Assembly: GCA_015233755.1 (NCBI GenBank)
Contig: JADFXA010000015.1
Coordinates: 1 to 18,374, forward strand
Length of the DNA: 18,374 bases
Direction of reading: 5' to 3'
From: Desulfamplus sp.
GTDB lineage: Bacteria > Desulfobacterota > Desulfobacteria > Desulfobacterales > Desulfobacteraceae
Shown here in pieces: positions 1-8,662 of this stretch. Under the pieces are notes generated by a model, which saw only the letters and a program-made list of their open reading frames with translations, made no database searches and was not told the origin of the DNA. Both the position numbers and the translations under genes were made by a program. Position 1 is the stretch's first letter, and each line of letters opens with the position of its first letter.

Positions 1-792
1 CTTTGATATTAATTTGACGGCATTGGTCAAAGTTGCAACTGGGGCAGCCAAAATTTTCATAAATCTTGAGGAGATAAGATATACAAGAAGCCCTGCTGCA
101 AGGAGAATGAAAATATTATATCCAACATACCATATAACTAAATTCATGATTTTGCTTGTACCAGCAATAATCAAAAGGTGTCCAAGCCGTTTTCCATTAA
201 ACATAATGGTTTTATGGGATTCAATATATTGGGTACAATGGTTTAAACCATCAGGCAAAAGTTCTTTACTCTTTAGCTCATCAAGAGTAATAGAGCCGTT
301 TTTTTCGATATTTGAATTATTTGCTATATAAGAAGCAAAGAGTTCGTTTTTATCATTATAAACGCCTGCGGCAAGAATATCGTTGTTCTCCTTTAAAGAG
401 CTTAAAGTCTCTTCTGCTGCCTCTGGATCGTTAAAATATAGCGGAGCTTCGATATGTGTCTCAACTAAAGCAGTAAGAGACGATGCTACATAATTGATTG
501 TTGATTTCATTATGTGAAGGTCATTGATAACAAAAAAAGAACCAGCAAAAAGAAGAGCTGCTACATTGCTTATGAAAATCATCATAAACATTTTGGTTTT
601 AAGGCTCTGCTTTGACAAGAACAGGTGAAAAAGCCGTCTGTGCATACGCATTTTTTCTAATGGATTAATGCAGTAATCTTTTTGTTTATTACCTAATATG
701 CTGCAATCAATAAGGATTTCCCAGTCAGATTTTTTTTTAGAGAAGAGTGTGCTTTGATCGGAAATAGTTTGGTCTCTCTTAAATAGGTTCAT
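1..792 (-). CDS. CHASE8/HAMP membrane sensor, YfiN-like (C-terminus outside window)
   Basis: The first 264 residues are visible; the reading frame stays open to the window edge. They show a cytoplasmic stretch of about 65 residues, a first membrane helix (about 67-89), a periplasmic domain (about 92-215), a second membrane helix (about 219-243) and the start of a HAMP linker with its typical proline (P251). The periplasmic part resembles CHASE8, seen around residues 118-155 (LYFNDPEAAEETLSSLK, then ILAAGVYNDKNELFASY). This is the sensor architecture of YfiN/TpbB diguanylate cyclases and of some histidine kinases; the output domain lies outside the window, so the activity is not known. The ATG overlaps the stop of the YfiR-like gene (ATGA), with a GGGGG ribosome-binding stretch just upstream, so the two are probably translationally coupled. 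That pairing favours a YfiN-like role. The 65-residue N-terminal extension is unusual. Confidence 0.8.
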   Translation of the reverse strand, partial: MNLFKRDQTISDQSTLFSKKKSDWEILIDCSILGNKQKDYCINPLEKMRMHRRLFHLFLSKQSLKTKMFMMIFISNVAALLFAGSFFVINDLHIMKSTINYVASSLTALVETHIEAPLYFNDPEAAEETLSSLKENNDILAAGVYNDKNELFASYIANNSNIEKNGSITLDELKSKELLPDGLNHCTQYIESHKTIMFNGKRLGHLLIIAGTSKIMNLVIWYVGYNIFILLAAGLLVYLISSRFMKILAAPVATLTNAVKLISK

Positions 793-1541
793 AATTTTCC
801 CCCTTTTTTATTCAGCTCTTGACCTATCTGTTTTACTTCTTGTCCAATGCTCTTTATTCCTTCTCTAATCTTCTTTATTCCCTTACCAATTATCATTTCC
901 TGATCACTTTTTTGAGATTTATCGCTATTTTCAGATTTCACATTAGAAGATTCTACAATTTTACCCAATTTAAGAAGATGTGAGCTTATTTTTATGCCTG
1001 ATAGTTCTTTTGATTCCATATTTATTTCAAATCCGATTCTGTTATTGGCTTTTTTGAAAAAATTGATTATCCCCCCATTTTGAGCAAATCCTTCAAAATC
1101 ACCAATAGTTAGAATTGGTTTGCCTTTAAGTTTATCAAGCAGAGGCTTTATCTGTTTTTTCTCCGAAGAGTTGATGATTAAGATTTGAATCTTTCCGACA
1201 ATTTCAATAGCAGAGTAAAGATTTTCAATAGCTGGATAGTGGATAATCTTAAGTTGCTTACCATAAAATAGACGATCTATAAATGGTTCAAAAAGCCCTT
1301 GATACTCATTTTTACCCAAAATAGCGATTGTAAAATCATTTGAATTGTTACCAAAAGATTTAAAGTCCCACTCAATGAAATCTGTAAATTTAATTATCAT
1401 TGCAGCTTGAATCTCTTGTTTTGAAGGTTCTTGAGCTTCGGCTGAATAAGGTTGCAAAAATAGAATCTGCAAGAGTGAATTAAGAGCAATAAACAGAATT
1501 ATCATCTTATTTTTAAATTTTCTGAGTAAAGTCGTAATCAT
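789..1541 (-). CDS. YfiR-family (DUF4154) periplasmic protein
   Basis: A 250-residue secreted protein. A signal peptide ends near residue 36 (SAEA then QEPS), followed by a YfiR/DUF4154 domain (about 40-197). Family landmarks are MIIKFTDFIEWD near 48-59, TIAILG near 71-76, ILIINSSEK near 120-128, LTIGDFEGFAQNGGIINFF near 144-162 and a KISSHLLKLGKIV end near 184-196. In Pseudomonas, YfiR is a periplasmic repressor that binds the CHASE8 part of the diguanylate cyclase YfiN. Here the next gene encodes just such a CHASE8 protein, with an ATGA overlap. I prefer the ATG at 1541, which overlaps the receptor stop by one base (TGATG) and has GGAAA upstream; a TTG at 1553 would add four residues. Two oddities: there are no cysteines, and there is a lysine-rich C-terminal tail (about 222-250) with a 7-residue periodicity. 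Confidence 0.85.
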   Translation of the reverse strand: MITTLLRKFKNKMIILFIALNSLLQILFLQPYSAEAQEPSKQEIQAAMIIKFTDFIEWDFKSFGNNSNDFTIAILGKNEYQGLFEPFIDRLFYGKQLKIIHYPAIENLYSAIEIVGKIQILIINSSEKKQIKPLLDKLKGKPILTIGDFEGFAQNGGIINFFKKANNRIGFEINMESKELSGIKISSHLLKLGKIVESSNVKSENSDKSQKSDQEMIIGKGIKKIREGIKSIGQEVKQIGQELNKKGGKL

Positions 1542-3925
1542 CAAAATTTCCAATTTAAGCCGATATAGTAAGTTGGGTTTTCTAAAGATATATTTTCAGA
1601 ATTTTGAAGGTTATAGTAATATCCTGCGGCTGGCACATCATTATCAAAGATATTTTCCCCTTTAACTATTAAGGAGAAATTTTTAGTTAAATGGTATCTT
1701 GCACCTATGTTGAATACAAATCTATCATGATTAAAAAGATCGGTTGGTGATTTTGAATTCTGGTCAGGCAATGGATTTTCCAACTCTGCTGTCAAATTTT
1801 GTTGTTCCTCTGATATTTGATCAGTTTGCTCTTGCGTATTTGCATTTGCCTGAGAACTACTCTCCCCAACCGTATCAGTCGCGTTATTAAAAATAGCTCC
1901 TAATGAGATGTCCAATTTTTCATTCATAAAGGATTTGGTTATGTTCATCTTCACTGTATGCTCTGGAAATGCTTTCCAAAGATCACCTGTTTTATCCACA
2001 AGATGAGGATTAACCTCAGTGTCATCTTTCATGTTGCATGGCTGTGAAAAAGAGTAGGAGACCTCCATTGTAGTATCGCTTACTGGATTATAAGTTAAAG
2101 ATGCTTCAAAACCTGAAGATATAAACTCGTCGGTAATTTGGCTATCAACAAATCCATCTTCATCTTGATCCATTAGTATAAATATCGTGTTATCAAATAT
2201 GTTGCTGTAAATATTTAAATTAAATTGAAATTTCCGATTCATAAAATCTTGGTGATAACTTAACTCATAACTTTCTACCTCTTCTGAGACAATAGGAGCA
2301 CCACCGCTAAATGAATTTAGATATTTCATTATAGTTATATAGTCAGAGTTGTGATATCCCTCTTGATATACAAATTTAATTATTTTATGTTCATCAATAT
2401 CATAAGTAATTCCCAATCTTGGTATTAGAGCATACCCAAACCCCCCATCTACACTAAGATCTAAAGAGTCTGGAGGAATGTACATAGCCTGTCCGCCATC
2501 CCCACTTACAGTAAAACCCTCAACATTTTTAAAGCTATTTGAAGAGTCATAATTGGTATCATACCTAAGACCTGCCAAGAGTGTTAAATCTTTTGTTAAC
2601 TGATAGTTATCTTCAAAAAATAGAGATGCTTCAAACCACTTTAGTTCTGCTTTCGTATCAACCATAAAATCACCATTTTCTGTAGCTATTGATGGAAGAT
2701 AGATTGAAACACGGTCAGACTCAAATTGCTTAAAACAAGTTGAACCTCCAAAAGCCACCCTATGGTTTGAAAATCTTGTAGTTTTAAATATAAGGTTTGA
2801 TTTAAGTTGAATCTCTGAATCAAGGTCAAATGTCTCTGAAGAGAAATATGCTGGGTCATACTCAAAATATTGGATAGGTAGTTCTATTGTCAACTTCTCA
2901 GTATCAGTAAGGTCAAGATTTAACTGTGGAAGTATGGCCATAGTTTTCATACCAACATGTTTATTAGAAAAAGGCTGGTAATAAATATTATTAGAAGGTT
3001 CTGTAGTTTGATTATCAACTGTTCCGCTACTATCAGAAGATGTAGTTGGTTGAGTTGTTTGATTTTTAGTAACTGGTCTCCAAGGTAATGTAGATTCAAC
3101 CTCTTCGTTTTGAAAAAAAGTAAATAAATGAAAATTATCTCTCTCCCAATTTAAAGAAAAACGGCTGTTTATAGTAGGAAAATAGTTATCGTTTATTGTG
3201 CTTTGGTTAGCAGCGTTACTGTTTCCAGACTCACTAATTCCATCTGATTTTACAGCACCAGCATAGATAAAAGCATCTCCATACTCTGAAGATGATACTC
3301 CATAACCAGTCTCAGTTTTGATAAGCCCATCATTTAAGCCAGCTTCTGTGTTAATAAATCCACCTTGATTATCTCTACCGTTTTTTTGAATCACGTTTAT
3401 AAACCCATTTATAGAGCCGCTACCGTGAATAATTGAACACGGCCCCTTTAAAACCTCTATACGTTCAAGATCGCCAAGAAGTGGAAGATTAAGGTTTGTG
3501 TTGATTCCTGTTCCACTGCTTACATTCATGTTTGTGCCATTTACCATAAAAAGTGTAGTTGAGTTAGACGGCGACGCAATTCCCCTTGCTGAATAGAGAG
3601 AGCCAGCGCTATAAGCTCTTGAAATATTTACACCAGGAACATAATATTCAAGAAAATCAGAGATACTTGATGAATAGGAGTTTTCCATTTTTTCTTGTGA
3701 AATAAGGTAGATAGAACCTGGGGCTTTTTCAGGAGGAGTGTCAAAAAAAGTTGTAGAGCTTACCTCAATTGCCATTAGCTGCTCTATGCTCAAATCAACA
3801 AGAGCCTCTACAGAGCTTCTGGACTTTGAGGATTCTGCCATGCTGAATATAGGATACAAAAGAGAGGCAGTAATTAGAACAATATTGAAAAACAATTTTT
3901 TTAAAGCATCATAATAAAGCATCAT
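1541..3925 (-). CDS. TonB-dependent outer-membrane receptor
   Basis: About 794 residues, a normal length for the family. A signal peptide ends near residue 30 (IFSMA then ESS). Then come a TonB-box-like segment (IEVSS, about 54-58), a plug domain (about 65-185, with LEYYVPGVNISR, VNGTN and DLERIEVLKGP) and a 22-strand-type beta barrel. It ends in phenylalanine (YYIGLNWKF), the usual outer-membrane C-terminus. It should take up a ligand through the outer membrane using TonB energy, or sense one; the ligand cannot be read from sequence. I chose ATG 3925 (or 3922) because GGTGA lies just upstream and it gives a compact signal peptide; a TTG at 3970 would add 15 residues with poor spacing. The gene lies between a hybrid kinase and a YfiR protein, so a signalling role is likely. 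Two barrel segments are rich in Asn, Gln, Thr and Ser, and one loop carries an EF-hand-like DxDxDGxxD. Confidence 0.9.
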   Translation of the reverse strand: MMLYYDALKKLFFNIVLITASLLYPIFSMAESSKSRSSVEALVDLSIEQLMAIEVSSTTFFDTPPEKAPGSIYLISQEKMENSYSSSISDFLEYYVPGVNISRAYSAGSLYSARGIASPSNSTTLFMVNGTNMNVSSGTGINTNLNLPLLGDLERIEVLKGPCSIIHGSGSINGFINVIQKNGRDNQGGFINTEAGLNDGLIKTETGYGVSSSEYGDAFIYAGAVKSDGISESGNSNAANQSTINDNYFPTINSRFSLNWERDNFHLFTFFQNEEVESTLPWRPVTKNQTTQPTTSSDSSGTVDNQTTEPSNNIYYQPFSNKHVGMKTMAILPQLNLDLTDTEKLTIELPIQYFEYDPAYFSSETFDLDSEIQLKSNLIFKTTRFSNHRVAFGGSTCFKQFESDRVSIYLPSIATENGDFMVDTKAELKWFEASLFFEDNYQLTKDLTLLAGLRYDTNYDSSNSFKNVEGFTVSGDGGQAMYIPPDSLDLSVDGGFGYALIPRLGITYDIDEHKIIKFVYQEGYHNSDYITIMKYLNSFSGGAPIVSEEVESYELSYHQDFMNRKFQFNLNIYSNIFDNTIFILMDQDEDGFVDSQITDEFISSGFEASLTYNPVSDTTMEVSYSFSQPCNMKDDTEVNPHLVDKTGDLWKAFPEHTVKMNITKSFMNEKLDISLGAIFNNATDTVGESSSQANANTQEQTDQISEEQQNLTAELENPLPDQNSKSPTDLFNHDRFVFNIGARYHLTKNFSLIVKGENIFDNDVPAAGYYYNLQNSENISLENPTYYIGLNWKF

Positions 3926-3977
3926 AAGTTCACCAAGCCTAAGGTTTTCCAACTTTTTAAAAGCTTTCAAACCTTAA

Positions 3978-6071
3978 TCAATTTATCTTACTCTGTCCAA
4001 GCACATCCCTAATTGTCTGTCCAAGCTCCTGCATAGATACAGGTTTCATCAAATAGGCTGCAATACCCGTATCTTTTGCCTTATCTTCGTTTAATTCAGC
4101 ACTATAACCACTTGACACAATAATTGGAATATCAGCTCGTATTTGCTTAACTTTTTGGGCAAGTTTTGCACCTGTCATATTTGGCATTGTCATATCAGTA
4201 ATTATAAGATCAAAAGCAGATGGATTAGCCATAAAAAGCTCAAGAGCCTCTTCAGGGTCGCCTTTACTCTCAACATTATATCCAAGCCTTTCAAGCATCT
4301 CATTGGTCATATCAACAATAAATTCATCATCATCAACAATAAGTATCCTTTCTGTTCCATAATATAAGTTATCTTGAAAGGCTTCTTTTTCATTATCAGT
4401 TTTAGATTTTTGTTCATGAAGAGGCAATACAATGGTAAAGGTTGTACCATGCGATGGCTTACTATGAACCGTGATCACACCGCTATGATTCTTAACAATT
4501 CCGTGAACGACAGCAAGCCCCATACCCGTCCCTTTATCAACTGGCTTTGTTGTAAAGTATGGGTCAAAGATTTTATCCATTATCTCAGGAGCAATTCCTA
4601 TACCACTATCGGTTATTGTTATCTTTAGATTTTCAGATTTATCAACTACGATGTTTTCTACATTAATATCAATTTTACCCTCTTCCATCTTTTCCATTGC
4701 ATGAGATGCGTTAATACAGAGATTTATAATAATTTGATGAATCTGAGTAGAATGTCCAAGGATTGTGTCGTTAATCTCGGGCTGAATATTTCCTCTAATT
4801 TCTATGTTTGAAGGTATAGTTGCCTTTAATAGCTGAATAGATTCTCTTACAATTGGAGCTACATTTATCGGTTTAAGCTCCATATCGGTTTTGCGACTAA
4901 AACTTAGAAGTTGCTTAACAATACTTGATGCTTTTTGTCCAGCAGCTCTAATAGCCTCAATTTTATGGTATGCGGAAGTGTGTTGTTCTATATCTTCCAT
5001 AGCAAGTTCGGCATTACCAAGCATAATGTTAAGAATATTGTTAAAATCGTGTGCAATACCGCCCGTCAAAGTTCCGATAGATTCCATTTTTTGAGCCTGA
5101 CGAAGTTGACTTTCAAGCATTTTCTTTTCGGTTACATCTCTTAATACGCCTTCAATACCTGAAATATTACCGTTCTCGTCTTTAAAGAAATGAGCATTTG
5201 TTGAAGCCCACCAAATAGTTCCATCTTTTCTCTTTAACTTTTCTTCATAATTATTTACATAACCTTTTTGTTCAACCGTAGAGAGAAAATCGTCTCTTTC
5301 ATAAGGGTTTATGTAAAATAGGTCAGTCACTTTTTTACCGATTACCTCCTTGACACTATAACCAGAAATAGCTTCAGATGAGCGTGACATGAAAAGAATA
5401 TTTCCCTCCATATCTGTCCTGTAAACAATGTCTGGTATGTTATCAATAAGAATTCGATATTGTTCTTCGCTTTTTTTAAGTGCTTCCCTTGCCTTTTGAT
5501 GTTCTTCTAACTCAACTTGTAAAGAAGCATTGACAACTGATAACTCCATTGTCCGCTCTTTAACTCTCTTTTCAAGCAAGCTGTTTGCAGTAATTAAACG
5601 AATATTAAGATAACAAATAGAGTAAGTTAGAATCATTGCCAACAGAACGTACAGCTCTAAATAAATGGTATCGCATTTCCAAACAGCCTTTATTACGCCT
5701 ATTTTTCTACCATTATATTTAACATCAGATTCAAGTTTTATTTTGGGTATAAGATGCATTAAGGTCAAAAATCGCTCACTCCAATTTTTCACATATCCTT
5801 CAGCACTTCTAAAAAGCTCGCCTTTATTATCAACTACAGTAATTATCTTGTAGTTATGGGATTTGCAGGCAAGTGAGAGATACTCTTCAGAACCTTCGGG
5901 GTTTAAATTCCAAAGAGAGTTGGAGATAACAACGGCGTGTTGTTCTATGCGATAACGAGCTTTTTTATATTCATATTTTTCATAAAAAAAGACAAATAAA
6001 CAAAAAGAAAATAAGAATACAATGGCAGTTGCCAATGTAAGTGTCTTATAATCAAGAGAGTTATATTTCAA
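3978..6071 (-). CDS. Hybrid sensor histidine kinase (PAS-HisKA-HATPase-REC)
   Basis: A 697-residue inner-membrane kinase. Order: membrane helix 1 (about 9-30), a short periplasmic sensor (31-136), helix 2 (137-158), a coiled coil (160-200), PAS (about 203-316), HisKA with phospho-acceptor H341 (GGIAHDFNNIL), HATPase with an N box around N450/N454, G1 DSGIG (488-492), F box FDPYFTTK and G2 GTGMGL (514-519), then a receiver domain (574-690). In the receiver the acid pocket is D580-D582, the phosphorylation site D626 (ITDMTMP) and the conserved lysine K676. All catalytic residues are present, so it should autophosphorylate and pass phosphate to its own receiver. No separate response regulator is visible. 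The start is TTG 6071, with AGGAA about 9 bases upstream; the first methionine after it lies beyond both membrane helices. It sits just upstream of the TonB receptor and is probably cotranscribed. The periplasmic domain is not one I recognise. Confidence 0.93.
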   Translation of the reverse strand: MKYNSLDYKTLTLATAIVFLFSFCLFVFFYEKYEYKKARYRIEQHAVVISNSLWNLNPEGSEEYLSLACKSHNYKIITVVDNKGELFRSAEGYVKNWSERFLTLMHLIPKIKLESDVKYNGRKIGVIKAVWKCDTIYLELYVLLAMILTYSICYLNIRLITANSLLEKRVKERTMELSVVNASLQVELEEHQKAREALKKSEEQYRILIDNIPDIVYRTDMEGNILFMSRSSEAISGYSVKEVIGKKVTDLFYINPYERDDFLSTVEQKGYVNNYEEKLKRKDGTIWWASTNAHFFKDENGNISGIEGVLRDVTEKKMLESQLRQAQKMESIGTLTGGIAHDFNNILNIMLGNAELAMEDIEQHTSAYHKIEAIRAAGQKASSIVKQLLSFSRKTDMELKPINVAPIVRESIQLLKATIPSNIEIRGNIQPEINDTILGHSTQIHQIIINLCINASHAMEKMEEGKIDINVENIVVDKSENLKITITDSGIGIAPEIMDKIFDPYFTTKPVDKGTGMGLAVVHGIVKNHSGVITVHSKPSHGTTFTIVLPLHEQKSKTDNEKEAFQDNLYYGTERILIVDDDEFIVDMTNEMLERLGYNVESKGDPEEALELFMANPSAFDLIITDMTMPNMTGAKLAQKVKQIRADIPIIVSSGYSAELNEDKAKDTGIAAYLMKPVSMQELGQTIRDVLGQSKIN

Positions 6072-6124
6072 TTTGTTAATTCCTTTTTTTATGGAGAATT
6101 TTTAATAGAAAAAAAGAAACAATA

Positions 6125-6173
6125 AAGCTATGAATTTAACAAATTTAAAAAAATGTGAAATCATCCATAGCTT
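6125..6173. repeat. Inverted repeat between lolA-like gene and hybrid kinase
   Basis: The 8-base arms AAGCTATG (6125-6132) and CATAGCTT (6166-6173) are perfect inverted copies 33 bases apart. They lie in the 116-base gap between the lolA-like stop and the kinase start. There is no T-run and the loop is long, so this is not a convincing terminator. It may be an operator or chance in AT-rich DNA. Confidence 0.25.
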
Positions 6174-6187
6174 GTATAAATATTGAA

Positions 6188-6886
6188 CTAATCCATATAA
6201 ATAATATCTACGCCATTGGGTATTGAAAACTCAAAGAGAGCATCATCAAGATCAGTAAAGTTGATATTGCTGAAAAGAAGCTCTGTAGCATCACCGTAAC
6301 TATTAAAAGTTACCACTTTTTTAATGTTATAATTATCTTTTGCAACTGTGAAAGTTATGGAAGAGATATCAGGATTCTTCTTTTTAGGAATCATTGTCAT
6401 TTCAATTATAGAATTATCAGCACTGTTTATTGTTATGTTGTAGTTTTTCCTCATAGTTGAAATATCAGATAGAAAAGCACCTCCTGCCCCCTCTTTAAAA
6501 AACTTATCAGCACTTCCCTTAGTTACCTGTTTTTCATCTGGCTTGTAAATCCAAAGATTGACTCCATCACTGATTATCTGGTGAACCTCAGGGGCTGTAT
6601 ATTCCCATCTCATCATACCTGGATGGCTGAAAAATACCTTTCCAGAGGCACTCTCTGTTGTCTCAAGTGCTTTAAGAATTGATGTCTGTTCATAGGAGGC
6701 GCTAAACTCCTTGCCCGAATATCTTTGCTCAATTGCGGTCAAAATTTTATCTTTCTCTGCGTCCGTAGTATTAGCAGCAAAAAGTATTGTGCTATTTACA
6801 ATAAAAGTAAGCATAGCTAATGCAAATATAACCTTCATCTTAATTATTTTAAAAAACTTGTCTCTATTTTTTATATAAGCTCTCAT
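6188..6886 (-). CDS. LolA-like outer-membrane lipoprotein carrier protein
   Basis: A 232-residue periplasmic protein with a long N-terminal region and a signal-peptide core (about 18-37, cleavage near LFAA). The LolA fold is recognisable: the FSASYEQTSI strand, GKVFFSHPGMMRWEY, QIISDGVNLWIYKPDEKQV and a C-terminal FSIPNGVDIIY. LolA ferries lipoproteins from the LolCDE exporter to the outer membrane; LolA-like paralogues can carry other lipids. ATG 6886 has a clean GGAGAG eight bases upstream, so the start is firm despite an internal ATG at residue 17. It follows the acyl-CoA synthetase by 54 bases on the same strand and is probably cotranscribed. No lolB or other lol gene is nearby, so whether this is the housekeeping LolA or a specialised paralogue is open. 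Confidence 0.85.
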   Translation of the reverse strand: MRAYIKNRDKFFKIIKMKVIFALAMLTFIVNSTILFAANTTDAEKDKILTAIEQRYSGKEFSASYEQTSILKALETTESASGKVFFSHPGMMRWEYTAPEVHQIISDGVNLWIYKPDEKQVTKGSADKFFKEGAGGAFLSDISTMRKNYNITINSADNSIIEMTMIPKKKNPDISSITFTVAKDNYNIKKVVTFNSYGDATELLFSNINFTDLDDALFEFSIPNGVDIIYMD

Positions 6887-6940
6887 TTATTAATCTCTCC
6901 CTCTATTATATCTGTTATTATAATAATTTAGATAACTTAT

Positions 6941-8662
6941 CTATTTCAATAGTTTATCAACCTCTATTCTGTTGTCCTTTGCATAGAGTCTTCTAAGCTT
7001 TGGTTTCTCTATTTTACCCGTAGCGTTTCTTGGAACATCTGCAAAAATTATCTTTCTTAACCGCTTGTATCGTGACAGACCATAACCAAATTCAGTTATC
7101 TCCGCTTTTGTTAATGTCATTCCAGGTTTTGCACTTATAATACCTGCTGGAATCTCTCCAAGACGTTCGTCTGGAACTCCAATAACTGCAATATCTTGAA
7201 TTTTAGGATGCTGCATAAAAAAATGTTCAATCTCTACAGGGAATATATTCTCTCCTCCACAAATAATGACATCTTTTTTCCTGTCAACAAGCCATATAAA
7301 ACCATCTTTATCATATCGTGCAATATCGCCTGTATATAGCCAACCATTGATTATTGTCTTTCTTGTGGCTTCAGGATTTTTGTAATACTCTTTCATAACT
7401 CCTGGCCCTCTTACAAGAAGCTCGCCACTCTCTCCAGGCGGTAAACCATTACCAGAACCATCAACTATCCGACACTCCCAATCGAATCCAGGCAGACCTA
7501 TTGCCCCTATTTTATGGCTGTTTTCAACACCAAGATGGACACAACCAGGTCCTGTTGATTCTGTCAAACCATAATTTGTATCATATTCATGGTGAGGAAA
7601 ATACTCTTTCCACTCCCTAATAAGACTTGGCGGAACAGGCTGTGCTCCAATATGAAGTAATCTCCATTGGTCAAGGTCATAATCTGCAAGGGCAACCTTA
7701 TTACTCTCAATAGCTATCAAAATATCATGTGCCCAAGGCACAAGAAGCCAGACAATAGTTGCTTTCTCTTCAGAAACAGCTTCAAGTATCCACTCTGGTT
7801 TAACCCCTTTTAGGATAACAGACTTTCCACCTACAATAAAACTTCCCATCCAGTGCATCTTTGCACCTGTGTGATAAAGAGGAGGAATACAAAGAAAAAC
7901 ATCGTCATGTTTCTGTCCATGATGGTTGTTCTCAACATAACAGGCATGCTCAAGGTTACGATGAGTTAAAAGCACGGCTTTAGGTGTTCCTGTGGTGCCA
8001 GAAGTAAAATATAGAGCTGCATCATCTTCAATACTAATTTCCACATGATTAAAAAGAGAATTGGAGTAAAGTGATGCCTCTGTTCCTCTCTGTTTGCTAT
8101 CTAAAATTAACCCTTCTTCGACTATCCTTAACTCTGATTGAGTTCTCTCTGACTCAAAAAATTTAGTCATATTTGAGTCAAAGTTATTTGTCTCTGAGTC
8201 TGACTGAATAAAAATATGGTATGGAACAGCGTAGGATGGGCAATGTTTTGGGTCTCCTGCAAAAACCCATGTGTGAACTGTCGATTCAAGAATTGTCCTA
8301 ATGCTAAAAAGCCTCTCAATAAACTCCTCTCCAAATATAAAGACTTTTGCCTCAGCAACCTCTGTGCAAAGAAGTATCTTGTCCGATTCAAATCTAAAGT
8401 TTAACGGAACAGCCAACGCACCAGTGCTTAGAATACCAAAATATATAGGAAGCCACTCTAAACAGTTTGTCATAAGTTGAACGACCTTATCACCTTTTTT
8501 AATACCCACGTCTAAAAGAGCTTTGGCAAAACGGTTGGAAGATGTGTAAAACTCATGCCATGTAATTTCTCGTCTAATATGGTCTGCTGGCGATCGCTCA
8601 ATTAGGGCGACTTCATCTTTGTAAACACGGCTATTTCTGGCTAAAATTTCTGTTATAATCAT
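6941..8662 (-). CDS. AMP-forming acyl-CoA synthetase (fatty-acid--CoA ligase family)
   Basis: A 573-residue ANL-superfamily adenylating enzyme, expected to activate a carboxylic acid with ATP and join it to CoA. Motifs seen: P-loop TSGTTGTPK (220-228), YGLTE (364-368), YTGD with D445, LVDRKKD with R461, the hinge GGENIFPVEIE (469-479) and the C-terminal catalytic lysine in NATGK (K550). All signature residues are intact, so it should be active. The substrate cannot be told; medium or long-chain fatty acids or an aromatic acid are possible. A stretch at about 153-210, ahead of the P-loop, is unusually long and hydrophilic. ATG 8662 gives the usual family N-terminus, but I see no good ribosome-binding site; a TATAAT lies only three bases upstream. 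It follows the dnaK terminator and precedes the lolA-like gene. Confidence 0.93.
   Translation of the reverse strand: MIITEILARNSRVYKDEVALIERSPADHIRREITWHEFYTSSNRFAKALLDVGIKKGDKVVQLMTNCLEWLPIYFGILSTGALAVPLNFRFESDKILLCTEVAEAKVFIFGEEFIERLFSIRTILESTVHTWVFAGDPKHCPSYAVPYHIFIQSDSETNNFDSNMTKFFESERTQSELRIVEEGLILDSKQRGTEASLYSNSLFNHVEISIEDDAALYFTSGTTGTPKAVLLTHRNLEHACYVENNHHGQKHDDVFLCIPPLYHTGAKMHWMGSFIVGGKSVILKGVKPEWILEAVSEEKATIVWLLVPWAHDILIAIESNKVALADYDLDQWRLLHIGAQPVPPSLIREWKEYFPHHEYDTNYGLTESTGPGCVHLGVENSHKIGAIGLPGFDWECRIVDGSGNGLPPGESGELLVRGPGVMKEYYKNPEATRKTIINGWLYTGDIARYDKDGFIWLVDRKKDVIICGGENIFPVEIEHFFMQHPKIQDIAVIGVPDERLGEIPAGIISAKPGMTLTKAEITEFGYGLSRYKRLRKIIFADVPRNATGKIEKPKLRRLYAKDNRIEVDKLLK

Noticed and set aside
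1541..3925. TonB receptor as a cobalamin receptor (BtuB) tied to cbiMQO
   Set aside because: Only the EF-hand-like loop hints at it; there is no BtuB-specific motif visible, no btuCDF nearby, and the cbi operon is 8 kb away on the other strand.
4143..5144. Plus-strand open frames inside the hybrid kinase gene
   Set aside because: Antisense to well-supported HATPase and HisKA coding sequence, with no ribosome-binding sites or protein-like composition.
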